Source of the DNA: Flavivirga aquimarina
GTDB taxonomy: Bacteria; Bacteroidota; Bacteroidia; Flavobacteriales; Flavobacteriaceae
Assembly (NCBI RefSeq): GCF_030540835.1
Contig: NZ_JAUOEK010000069.1
Location: 1-64,000, forward strand
Reading direction: 5' to 3'
Length of the DNA: 64,000 bases
The notes under the pieces were generated by a model, which worked only from the letters and a program-made list of their open reading frames with translations, was not told the DNA's origin and ran no database searches. Every line of letters starts with the position of its first letter. Positions within the stretch are counted from its first letter, which is position 1. Both the position numbers and the translations under genes were made by a program. Below are positions 34,801 through 42,796 of the stretch, piece after piece.

Positions 34801-34860
34801 AGTTCTCAAATTAAGAATATTAAATCACGTCTTAATAAGCTATTTAAAAGGAAAAAATAA
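31858..34860 (+). CDS. TraD/HerA-like DNA translocase with nuclease-like C-terminal domain
   Basis: The 1000-residue protein has an N-terminal region of about 370 residues without motif, a VirD4/TraD-type motor (Walker A GATGVGKST near 402, FDPHGD, Walker B MLYLDEFQ near 640, AHQELGQ near 675) and a C-terminal domain from about 840. That domain reads GGRIDIVLEKDGLKIGFEIS, the shape of a PD-(D/E)xK nuclease core with E-x-S in place of E-x-K. The motor relates it to the short ATPase at 10958. A serine recombinase follows after 63 nt and no relaxase is seen. It may move or cut DNA for the element, or act in defence. Confidence 0.75.
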   Translation: MSLTASEQATLYFYEWEYRNRGYYHFDTPIDIEPPYLPFQHRTYTNPVIDDGRIPGLFTSIRKLIIPQQKEEKQENENLSIDPSFLKFDEQPTLVGFSISFPQGQEILPLRNIELLNMLSFTTHLVSFELVGIEDTITLQIVCSNLDSNRVRSHLKAYFPAIIIRNCDIKDFGFNLNQDIAIADFGVHDEFMRSIHTSESFSIDPLTSIIATLDSLEQGDIAVFQILFKGITSPLAKDITNAVSDGDGGSFFSDAPEMPKCADDKISAPLFSVVMRIGTQGVNDNRSHYLATELARSITSISHSGYNKLIPLSNEGYAYDFHEYNLRNRLSNRLGFILNSKELNTFVHYPNKTVVSNKLGLGNEKTKRQSNASLSGIYIGTNIHLEQEFPVYLDTESRLSHTHIIGATGVGKSTLIANMMLADIEQNRGCAIFDPHGDICDDILKRIPEHRKDDVIIIDPSDSEHPIGFNLLEAHTEPEKIVLSSDLVSAFKRHATAWGDNMTAVLQNAVNTILESIRGGTIIELKRFLIEESFRNEYLTSVDDPSLHYYWQNEYPMVRKGIAPLLTRIDTFLRPKLVRYMLAQKQGVDISQCLAENKIVLLKLSQGLIGEHNSYLLGSLFLAKFNQAALSRQGQSKDERTPYMLYLDEFQNFITPSIEKILSGTRKYGLGLTIAHQELGQIQDLSLLNSVISNPKIRICFRLGDSDAKRLESGFSYFEQTDLQSLERGEVIMRIGSSSNDFNLLTNPLREINTDYSQTIIASVRKQYGTPKEQVKDLLFSMLPSLKTPSFKKKTQIKEKSIISNETVKEVPELKPKSLPSTIPDDVKNKLIKEENESLEIRSHTYLQSMIKKLGQDRNYIATTEYPTKDGGRIDIVLEKDGLKIGFEISETNKPSYEVKNIKKCLKAGCIPVVMVSKNKKQLDAIEKLTFQELSTKDKALVQFIQPDEIPKILDSFAFQPQKQEEMVKGFRIVTEFENEESSQIKNIKSRLNKLFKRKK

Positions 34861-34923
34861 AGCTCAGTATTTAGTTTCAACAGTTTTACCAAAGAATTAC
34901 TTTAGACCCAAAACACTGTATAT

Positions 34924-36435
34924 ATGAATGTTGCAATATTTGTTAGAGTAAGCACTCTAGACCAAAAAAATAACACCGACTCTGTAGAAACTCATATTGA
35001 GAGAGGTAAATTATATGCAAAATCCAAAGAATGGAATGTTGTCAAAATATATAATCTTGCAGGGGTCTCTGGTAAAAGCACCATCAATCATCAACAAACC
35101 AAACAGATGTTCGATGATATTAGATCTGGCAAAGTCGAAGGTATTATTATAAGTTCTTTAAGTCGTTTAGCTCGAAATACTTCCGAACTTCTTGAGTATA
35201 GTAAATTCTTTGAAGACCATAATGCTAGTCTAATCTCTATAAACGAATCGCTTGATACCTCAACAAGTGGTGGAAAATTCTTTTATACACTATTGAGTGC
35301 TCTTTCAACTTACGAGCGTGAGATTACCTATGAAAGACAAATGGCAAGTCTTAATTACAGAAGAAAGCAAGGCAAATTTACTGGTGGTATGGTTAGCTAT
35401 GGGTATAAGATTGTTGATGCCGAAGTTGTTATTAATGAAGAAGAAGCCCCTGTTAGACGATTGATATATGATTTGTTTTTAGAACACCAACGCATGTCTA
35501 CCGTTGCAAACGAATTAAATAAGAGAGGTTATGTTACTAGAAAAAACAGGCCTTGGTCTGATACCACCATTAGGAGATTATTAAAGAATACAGATGCAAA
35601 AGGAGTTAGAAAATGTAATTATCAAGGACAACGGTCTAAAGACAATCCATCTGGATTAAAAGCACAAACTGAATGGCAACATCTTCCCTGCCCAGCCTTA
35701 ATATCTGAAAAGAAATGGGATGAAGTAAATGCCATTATTCGAGATCAAGAAAAAGGAAGTAAACAAAGGCAACCTTTAAATAAAAGAGTACATCTATTTA
35801 CGGGTTACATTAAATGCGACAAAGGACATAAAATGGTCATTCAATCTAAGAGTAAAAGATACACGTGTAAGCATTGCAAATTTGGTATCGACAAAGATGA
35901 TTTAGAAGATGTCTTTTTAAGTCGAATAAAACAGTTTTTAATTTCGGATGAAGAACTTTCAGAATACAACACTTCAAATTCTCATGAGATTCAAATGAAA
36001 CGTGATGAGATTGAGTTTGCTGAAATTGAATTAACCAAACTTGAACAAAAGTTAGAAAGTTTAATTGACTTAAATACTCAAGGTCAAATACCTACTAAAG
36101 GTTTCAAAAAACATTATGAACCAATTTATGTTAGAAAAGAAAGCCTTGAAGTCACTATTAAAGACTTAAAAAAAGAATTAGAACTCTTAGAAGAAGCTAA
36201 AATATCCTTTGATATAATCGCTAACAAATCTATTGATTTTTATAATAATTGGGAACATTTAGATAGAGGCGAAAAACGTTATATCGTAGAGTCTATAACT
36301 AATGAAATCATATTTGACAACAAAACCATCAAATTCAAGCTCAAACAAATCGCTCCGCTCTCTTCTTTAGAATTAAACCCAAATGGTCAACAACGTAGCA
36401 TAATATTGTCGCCTGGGGTAAAACGGCCCAAATAA
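34924..36435 (+). CDS. Large serine recombinase (integrase of the island)
   Basis: The 503-residue enzyme has the resolvase catalytic domain with the nucleophile S10 in FVRVST and the R-bearing SSLSRLARN (about 79-87), a recombinase domain (about 160-270), a zinc ribbon (GYIKCDKGHK ... YTCKHCKFG, about 300-325) and a coiled coil (about 350-430). It should integrate the element at a specific site. The last 13 codons and the stop are ssb sequence read in another frame, so the present C-terminus (ILSPGVKRPK) is supplied by the junction. After excision the end of the protein would change. Confidence 0.9.
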   Translation: MNVAIFVRVSTLDQKNNTDSVETHIERGKLYAKSKEWNVVKIYNLAGVSGKSTINHQQTKQMFDDIRSGKVEGIIISSLSRLARNTSELLEYSKFFEDHNASLISINESLDTSTSGGKFFYTLLSALSTYEREITYERQMASLNYRRKQGKFTGGMVSYGYKIVDAEVVINEEEAPVRRLIYDLFLEHQRMSTVANELNKRGYVTRKNRPWSDTTIRRLLKNTDAKGVRKCNYQGQRSKDNPSGLKAQTEWQHLPCPALISEKKWDEVNAIIRDQEKGSKQRQPLNKRVHLFTGYIKCDKGHKMVIQSKSKRYTCKHCKFGIDKDDLEDVFLSRIKQFLISDEELSEYNTSNSHEIQMKRDEIEFAEIELTKLEQKLESLIDLNTQGQIPTKGFKKHYEPIYVRKESLEVTIKDLKKELELLEEAKISFDIIANKSIDFYNNWEHLDRGEKRYIVESITNEIIFDNKTIKFKLKQIAPLSSLELNPNGQQRSIILSPGVKRPK

Positions 36436-36575
36436 TCGAGAAATACGTTACTAAAGGAAAAGAGATTGCCATTGAAGGAAAACTAACTTCTCGTAGCTAT
36501 GATGATAAGAATGGAAATAAACGATATATCACGGAAGTTGTTGCCAATGAAATTTTGATGTTAGGCAAACAATAA
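36399..36575 (+). pseudogene. ssb: ssb 3' fragment 2 (59 codons) at the recombinase end, probable attR
   Basis: The frame reads HNIVAWGKTAQIIEKYVTKG and continues to LMLGKQ and a stop. The SSB N-terminal half is missing. Upstream of the first codon the sequence belongs to the recombinase gene; the ssb frame is blocked there by TAG. The fragment starts at exactly the codon where fragment 3 starts, so CATAATATTGTCGCCTGGGG (36399-36418) or part of it is the likely attachment core. Confidence 0.85.
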
Positions 36576-36617
36576 AGTAACACTTTCAAGAAACCCTATA
36601 CTTTACCAAGTATTTTT

Positions 36618-36666
36618 AAAACTATAATTCGGCACTAAATCTAATTTACTGCCGAATTATAGTTTT
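36618..36666 (+). terminator. Strong terminator after ssb fragment 2
   Basis: A 17-bp stem (36618-36634 with 36650-36666) closed by a 15-nt loop and followed by T-rich DNA. It probably came with ssb. The rest of the 337-bp gap to the helicase gene (36576-36912) shows only a small CCATT/AATGG hairpin near 36740-36760 and presumably the helicase promoter. Confidence 0.75.
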
Positions 36667-36912
36667 GTGTCTTTTACTTCAGATAATCATTTTAAACATT
36701 AATAAAACTAAGCCGGAAATACTTAAGATATTGTTTTTACCATTACCATAAAAAATGGTTAGCCTTCCAACTAAATTTCACTACTTTTCTTACCTTTAAC
36801 GCTGCTATAAAAAGCCTTATATAGTTAAATTTAAACTCTTTTACAATAGTTAAAATGAGCTCACTGGATTTTACTATAATTTTTCAGAATAAACACAACC
36901 TAAAAACACGTA

Positions 36913-39555
36913 ATGTTAGATCTAGTAAACGACACCATTAAACGAATCGAAAAAAACGACGTTCTTTCGCAATCTGAAATACAAAAAACTAAATACATAT
37001 TTGAAAACCATGATCATGTTATTCTTTCTCAAGGAAAACAGGAAATATCCGTTAAAATAGATAATGGTAGTAATGTGTTTACTGTAATTATTTTGACCGG
37101 TGATAGTGAAGATAGCTTATTGTTAAAAATAGATGGGTCTTATTCAGAATGGAATATTATTGGCCTTGCAGCTCTTTATGTCATAATAGAAGAGTATGAT
37201 GGAGACAAATCTCTTTCTGACGGAAAAAAATACACCAGAGAGGGCATGATAAAACGCGTATTGGCAGAACGTCTGGATAAGGCAAACAAAGCAAACTATA
37301 AAGTTCTTTTATCTAATAATCTGTTTGGAGAACATACTTTAATTAATGAAAAAGGGAAATCATATCAAGTAACGCTTTGGGATTTTGAAGCAAAAACAGG
37401 ATATATCAACAATATAGATTGGAAAACTAACAAGTTAGGCACAACCAAGCATATCCTATACCTTTTCAATTATTTAAAAGAAAACCCAACAAAAACTAAA
37501 AGACTAAGCAAAACATTTCCTTTTATAGAAGTGTATACAGATCCGTTAAATGATTACAAGATATCTTGGTTTTTTCCTGAAAAACTAAATGACGATGAGC
37601 AAGAGTTCTTGAATTCTTATTTTGGAACAAAAGCATATATCGATCATTCTAAAACAGGAACGTTCTTTTCCTTTCTTCAAAAGTCTAAAGACTTCGACCG
37701 CGTTAAAATACGGGAAGAAGTGCTTGAAAAAATAGAATCTTATTATGAAAAATCAGAATTAAATCAACTCCAACAACAAACTACATTAGACTTTTCCTCA
37801 ATTAATGCAACTCTTTATCCTTACCAGAAAGAAGGGGTAGAATTTTCGGTATTTAAAAAAGGGGTGATTATTGCCGACGAAATGGGTTTAGGAAAAACTC
37901 TGCAATCTATTACAACAGCAATTCTTAAGAAAAAGTTATTCAACTTCAAAAAAACACTTGTCATTTGTCCCGCTTCAGTAAAACACCAATGGAAAAATGA
38001 AATCTTAAAATTCAGTAATGAAAGAGCAACAGTCATTGAAGGAGCTCCGGATATTAGAACCGGTGAATATGCAACAAATACCGATTTTTTTCACATTATT
38101 AATCATGAAACCGTGCTACGCGATTTATCGGAAATCAATAAATCGGCGTACGATTTTGTAATACTGGACGAGGCTCAAAAAATAAAAAACTATGAAACAA
38201 AAATAGCTATAGCTATTAAAAGTATCCAGAAAAAACATGCGTTGGTCATAACAGGAACTCCTTTAGAAAACAAATTGCTGGACATATATTCCATTGTACA
38301 GTTTTTAGACCCAAAAATACTTGCCCCACAATGGGAGTTCTCTTACCAACATTGCATTTTTGACAATCAGCATAAAAATAAAATCCATGGCTATTACAAC
38401 CTTAGAAGCCTTAAAAAACGCTTAAGTTCAATATTGATACGAAGGGAAAAAAGAGAGGTATTTGACCAATTACCTAACGTTATTCAAAAAAATGTCTACG
38501 TAGAACTTTCGGAAGAACAAGCCTCAATGCATGCAAGTTTTTCAGCTGGAATTGCTAAAATTCTTAGTAAAAAATTCAAAACCACTTACGATTGGCAAAA
38601 GCTAATGCTCCTACTTACCAATATGCGCATGGTATGTGATTCCAGTTATTTAATTGACAAACATACACATCATTCACCAAAGTTGGTAGAGCTTAGAGAT
38701 ATACTTATAGAACGACTAGGAATTAAGCATACCAAAAACAGAAAAGTTATTATTTTTTCAGAATGGATTACGATGCTAAATCTAATAGGAGACATGCTCA
38801 AAAAAGAAGACTTAACGTTTACCATGCTTACCGGCAAAGTACCTGTTAAAAAAAGACAAACTTTAATCAAAGAGTTTGAAGAAAATGACAATTGTAAGAT
38901 ATTCCTATCCAGTGAGTCGGGAGGCGCCGGACTTAACCTGCAAGTAGCCGATACGGTTATTAATTTTGAAATACCATGGAATCCCGCTAAGAAGAATCAG
39001 CGCATAGGACGAATAGACAGGATCGGGCAACAGAAACAGAAACTTCATGTATTTAACTTACTGTCTCAAAATTCTATTGAAATGAAAATTGCTACAGGAT
39101 TACTTTTAAAACAGAATCTTTTTGAAAGTGTATTAAATGAAGGTAACTTAACCGATGAGGTAGATTTTTCAGAAAAAGGAAAATCACAGTTCATCAAGCA
39201 ATTGGAAGAAGTAATTAATGACAGTAGTTCCTATGCATCAGAAGAAATAACGATTGATGAAAACGAAACTTTGTTAGAGGAAGAAACTATTCTGATTTCT
39301 GAAGATAAACCCGAAACAGATAATACGCCTATTAACAAAAAGGTATCGAAAAATGAAGAATATGTTACTGAATCTGTGACAGAATTCAATCAGATGGAAG
39401 AGGTAATGACTAAGGGCATGGAATTTTTAACAGGTTTATATCAAATGAGTACCGGTAAAAACCTAAGTGATGTCAGTACACCCAAGGTTAAAGTTAATAA
39501 AGAAACCGGAGAAGTTTCTATTTCGTTCAAAATGGAACTCACTCCGAAAAAATGA
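36913..39555 (+). CDS. SNF2-family helicase/ATPase
   Basis: The 880-residue protein is a superfamily 2 DNA translocase of the SNF2/RapA type. Visible motifs: LYPYQKEGVEF before motif I, Walker A DEMGLGKTLQ (near 325), DEAQ box LDEAQKIKN (near 420), ITGTPLENKLLDIYS (motif III), and in the second RecA domain SSESGGAGLNLQVADTV and QRIGRIDRIGQ (motifs V and VI, near 675-700). The N-terminal 300 residues have no clear motif and the C-terminal 170 are acidic. SNF2 enzymes are frequent in bacterial defence systems, but here it stands alone between two ssb fragments, the only gene of that unit. Confidence 0.88.
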   Translation: MLDLVNDTIKRIEKNDVLSQSEIQKTKYIFENHDHVILSQGKQEISVKIDNGSNVFTVIILTGDSEDSLLLKIDGSYSEWNIIGLAALYVIIEEYDGDKSLSDGKKYTREGMIKRVLAERLDKANKANYKVLLSNNLFGEHTLINEKGKSYQVTLWDFEAKTGYINNIDWKTNKLGTTKHILYLFNYLKENPTKTKRLSKTFPFIEVYTDPLNDYKISWFFPEKLNDDEQEFLNSYFGTKAYIDHSKTGTFFSFLQKSKDFDRVKIREEVLEKIESYYEKSELNQLQQQTTLDFSSINATLYPYQKEGVEFSVFKKGVIIADEMGLGKTLQSITTAILKKKLFNFKKTLVICPASVKHQWKNEILKFSNERATVIEGAPDIRTGEYATNTDFFHIINHETVLRDLSEINKSAYDFVILDEAQKIKNYETKIAIAIKSIQKKHALVITGTPLENKLLDIYSIVQFLDPKILAPQWEFSYQHCIFDNQHKNKIHGYYNLRSLKKRLSSILIRREKREVFDQLPNVIQKNVYVELSEEQASMHASFSAGIAKILSKKFKTTYDWQKLMLLLTNMRMVCDSSYLIDKHTHHSPKLVELRDILIERLGIKHTKNRKVIIFSEWITMLNLIGDMLKKEDLTFTMLTGKVPVKKRQTLIKEFEENDNCKIFLSSESGGAGLNLQVADTVINFEIPWNPAKKNQRIGRIDRIGQQKQKLHVFNLLSQNSIEMKIATGLLLKQNLFESVLNEGNLTDEVDFSEKGKSQFIKQLEEVINDSSSYASEEITIDENETLLEEETILISEDKPETDNTPINKKVSKNEEYVTESVTEFNQMEEVMTKGMEFLTGLYQMSTGKNLSDVSTPKVKVNKETGEVSISFKMELTPKK

Positions 39556-39729
39556 TTTTCGATTAAAACAAAACATGAACTCATATTAAAGTTTTATTTT
39601 TCAAAAATCCTGAATTTAAAATCAATTAGCTATGATTGCAGTGACGATAAAAAAGGATTCTACAAATGGAAGAATGCTTTAAAAGAGCGGTTATTTTAAA
39701 ACGGCAAACCATCTTCCCAAGGTGCAACG

Positions 39730-39906
39730 CACAATATTATCACTTGGGGTAAAACAGCCCAAATAATTGAGAAATATGTCACAAAAGGTAAGGAGATTGC
39801 CATTGAAGGTAAATTAACCTCTCGCAGTTATGATGATAAAGAAGGAAATAAAAGATATATCACCGAAGTTGTTTGCAACGAACTATTAATGTTAGGAGGT
39901 AAATAA
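39730..39906 (+). pseudogene. ssb: ssb 3' fragment 3 (59 codons)
   Basis: The frame reads HNIITWGKTAQIIEKYVTKG and continues to LMLGGK and a stop. By hand, 7 of 58 residues differ from fragment 2. There is no N-terminal half; stops appear just upstream. It marks the right end of the accessory region, since nadB and other chromosomal genes follow. It is most simply the original host ssb end displaced by the first insertion. Confidence 0.82.
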
Positions 39907-39951
39907 CAGCTTTAAAATATTTTAATGAGGTCTAAAAAGTAAAAAGAGACT

Positions 39952-40055
39952 GTCATTACGAGGAGAGAATCGACGTGGTAATCTTTCAAATTGAATCTAG
40001 ATTAAACAGATTGCCACAGTCGTCCCGATAGTTATCGAGACTCCTTCTCAATAAC
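39952..40055. repeat. Palindromic intergenic repeat (GTCATTACGAGG type)
   Basis: The two ends (GTCATTACGAGGAGAGAATC onward and ...ACTCCTTCTCAATAAC) form an imperfect long inverted repeat, with CCCGATAGTTATCG inside one arm. It belongs to the widely seen GTCATTGCGAGGA-type intergenic repeats and lies between ssb fragment 3 and nadB. Confidence 0.7.
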
Positions 40056-40075
40056 ACTTTTTAAGATAACTTTAA

Positions 40076-41635
40076 TTATTTTTTCGCATTATCAATATTA
40101 TAATAACCACCTTTATTTCCTTTTCTATCTAAAGATTGTCTGATAATTAAGTGAGAGACATTAATCATATTTCTTAATTCGCAAAGCGATGAGGTTATTT
40201 TAGATTCCTTATAAAGATCTTCAACTTCATTATAAATTAAATCCAAATGCTTAATGGCTCTTTTTAGCCGTTTATTACTTCTTACAATTCCAACATAGTT
40301 TCTCATGAGGGCTTGCAATTGTTTTAGGTTATGTTGTATTAAAATATGCTCTTCTGGAATGGTTGTGCCTTCATCGTTCCAGTCTGGGATTGCAACATCT
40401 GGCGATTTACAATCATGTTTACTATGGTATTTAAAAATATTGTGAGCGTATACCAAAGCTTCTAATAACGAATTTGACGCTAACCTGTTAGCACCATGCA
40501 AACCCGTTCTTGAGCATTCACCACAGGCAAACAGATTATCAATAGTTGTTTTCCCTTTTTTATTTACTTTAATCCCTCCGCATAAATAATGAGATGCAGG
40601 GATTACAGGAATCCAATCTTTTTCGATATTTATATGATGCTCTAAGCATTTTTTATAAATATTAGGGAAATGATTTTTAAATGCTTCTATGTCTAAATGT
40701 GTACAGTCTAAATACACATGAGGATCTCCAGACTTTTTTAATTCACTATCGATACTTTGAGATACAATATCTCTGGAAGCTAATTCGGCACGTTTGTCAT
40801 AATCAGGCATAAAACGATGCCCTTTTTTATTACGAAGATAGGCTCCAAAACCTCTAACAGCTTCTGAAATTAAAAAAGACGATTCGCCTTTTTCTTCATA
40901 TAAAGCTGTTGGATGAAACTGGACAAACTCCATATCTTTAATACGTGCTTTGGCTCTATAAGCCATGGCAATGCCATCACCTGTTGCAATAACAGGATTT
41001 GTTGTATGCCCATAAACACAACCAATACCCCCAGAAGCAAGCATCGTACTATTTGCTTTTATGGTAAAAATATCACCAGTATTTTGATTAAATATATAAG
41101 CACCAAAACACGATAAAGTTTCAGATTTATAGTTATCAATATGATGGTTGGTAACCAAATCGATAGCAAAATGATGTGGTAAAATGGTGATATTTGGTAA
41201 TTGATGTACACGCTTTAACAGTGCGCGTTCTATCTCGTACCCAGTAATATCTTTATGATGAACCACACGGTATTCCGAATGTCCGCCTTCTTTCCCTAGG
41301 TCAAGATTTCCGCTGGCATTGGTGTCAAAATTTGCTCCCCAAAGCAGTAATTCTTTCAGTCGTTTAGGGCCTTCTTTTATAACCAGTTTAACGACATCTT
41401 CTTTACACAAACCATCGCCGGCAATTAAAGTATCTTTAATATGTTTTTTAAAGGAATCTTTTTCTTTATCTAAAACGACAGCAACACCGCCTTGGGCATA
41501 TTTAGTATTAGATTCGTCCTCATTAGCTTTTGTAACTATGATAACTTTTCTCTCTGGGAATTTTTCTGCAATTTTAACCGAAAAGGTTAAACCTGCTATT
41601 CCAGAGCCAATAACTAAATAATCTGTAGTAACCAT
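40076..41635 (-). CDS. nadB: L-aspartate oxidase NadB
   Basis: The 519-residue flavoenzyme oxidises L-aspartate to iminoaspartate, the first step of de novo NAD synthesis. The FAD-binding GSGIAGL sits at 7-13. ESNTKYAQGGVAVV, GGHSEYRVVH and the FHPTALY segment are typical of NadB and the related fumarate reductase flavoprotein family. HYLCGGI and CGECSRTGLHGANRLASNSL complete the active-site region. Length is normal for the family. It follows nadA by 3 nt, so both steps to quinolinate are co-expressed. Confidence 0.96.
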   Translation of the reverse strand: MVTTDYLVIGSGIAGLTFSVKIAEKFPERKVIIVTKANEDESNTKYAQGGVAVVLDKEKDSFKKHIKDTLIAGDGLCKEDVVKLVIKEGPKRLKELLLWGANFDTNASGNLDLGKEGGHSEYRVVHHKDITGYEIERALLKRVHQLPNITILPHHFAIDLVTNHHIDNYKSETLSCFGAYIFNQNTGDIFTIKANSTMLASGGIGCVYGHTTNPVIATGDGIAMAYRAKARIKDMEFVQFHPTALYEEKGESSFLISEAVRGFGAYLRNKKGHRFMPDYDKRAELASRDIVSQSIDSELKKSGDPHVYLDCTHLDIEAFKNHFPNIYKKCLEHHINIEKDWIPVIPASHYLCGGIKVNKKGKTTIDNLFACGECSRTGLHGANRLASNSLLEALVYAHNIFKYHSKHDCKSPDVAIPDWNDEGTTIPEEHILIQHNLKQLQALMRNYVGIVRSNKRLKRAIKHLDLIYNEVEDLYKESKITSSLCELRNMINVSHLIIRQSLDRKGNKGGYYNIDNAKK

Positions 41636-41638
41636 TTT

Positions 41639-42580
41639 TTATTTAGATAGTTCTAACATACGCTCAATAGGTAGTAACGCTTTTTTTCTAATAGGTTCCG
41701 GCACTTCAATTTGTGGCGATTCGTTTAATAAACAATCATACAATTTTTGCATGGTATTCATTTTCATAAAATGACACTCACTACAAGCACAGGTATTATC
41801 TTCTACAGCAGGAGCAGGAACAAGTTCTGTATTTGGCATTTCTTGTTGCATTTTATGTAAAATACCTGCTTCTGTAGCCACTATAAATTTTTGATCCTGA
41901 TGCTCTTTTACATAATTTATCATACCAGAGGTGGATCCAACATAGGTTGCAGTATCTAAAATATGCTCCTCAGACTCCGGATGTGCTATAATTTTATATT
42001 CTGGATATTTCTTATGTAATTCAATTAATTTATCCATCGAAAAGGCTTCATGTACAATACAGCTACCGTCCCAAAGTAACATATCTCTTCCTGTTTCTTT
42101 AATAACATACTTCCCAAGATTCTTATCTGGCGCAAATATAATAGGGGTGTCTTTTGGTACCGATTCTACAATCTTTAAGGCATTTGAAGACGTGCATACA
42201 ATATCGCTTAACGCTTTAATTTCTGCCGAACAGTTTACATAAGTAATTACAATATGATCTGGATGTTGTTTTGTAAAGGCTTCGAAACTATCTGGTGGAC
42301 AAGAATCTGCCAGCGAGCATCCAGCATTTAAATCGGGTAATACAACCGTTTTTGAAGGGTTTAATATTTTAGCAGTTTCGGCCATAAAATGTACGCCTGC
42401 AAATACAATAACATCGGCATCTGTTTCGGCTGCTTTTTGCGATAAACCTAAACTGTCTCCTACATAATCGGCTATGTCTTGTATTTCTGCTACTTGATAA
42501 TAGTGTGCCAGAATTACAGCATTCTTTTCTTTTTTAAGACGTTTTATTTCTTTTACTAAATCCATGTTGCTAATCTTCAC
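41639..42580 (-). CDS. nadA: Quinolinate synthase NadA
   Basis: The 313-residue iron-sulphur enzyme condenses iminoaspartate with dihydroxyacetone phosphate to quinolinate. The [10 protein letters not shown] entry, [10 protein letters not shown] and [10 protein letters not shown] segments are NadA hallmarks. Candidate cluster cysteines are visible in [18 protein letters not shown] and the C-terminal [12 protein letters not shown]. No signal peptide or membrane segment. It is the first gene of the nadAB operon; its promoter must lie in 42581-42680, but only an imperfect -7 element is visible. Confidence 0.96.
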   Translation of the reverse strand: MKISNMDLVKEIKRLKKEKNAVILAHYYQVAEIQDIADYVGDSLGLSQKAAETDADVIVFAGVHFMAETAKILNPSKTVVLPDLNAGCSLADSCPPDSFEAFTKQHPDHIVITYVNCSAEIKALSDIVCTSSNALKIVESVPKDTPIIFAPDKNLGKYVIKETGRDMLLWDGSCIVHEAFSMDKLIELHKKYPEYKIIAHPESEEHILDTATYVGSTSGMINYVKEHQDQKFIVATEAGILHKMQQEMPNTELVPAPAVEDNTCACSECHFMKMNTMQKLYDCLLNESPQIEVPEPIRKKALLPIERMLELSK

Positions 42581-42796
42581 CAGATTACAAACAAACTAAT
42601 CTGTCTGTAATATCTTTGTTTTTGCAAATATCTTAATTAAAATCGTATTGAAAATCACATGGCATCAAAAATTGGGAAGAAATTAAACATCTTCAAAAAA
42701 ATCATTGGATAGAAGAGTCTAACTCAAATAAACGATTTAATATTTAGTAAAAACAGAATGGGGCTATATTTATAAATGGTATTCTGTAGCAATATG

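Noticed and set aside
39600-39729. Possible remains of an older serine recombinase end before ssb fragment 3 (VQRTILSLGVKQPK resembles the end of the present enzyme)
   Set aside because: Most of the likeness is ssb DNA in the shifted frame that both share; upstream of it no further similarity could be followed.
42659-42748. Possible remnant peptide with the stretch NHWIEE, like the NHWITEE near the end of jetD
   Set aside because: Only a few residues match, the frame has no start of its own and the gap is short; most likely chance.
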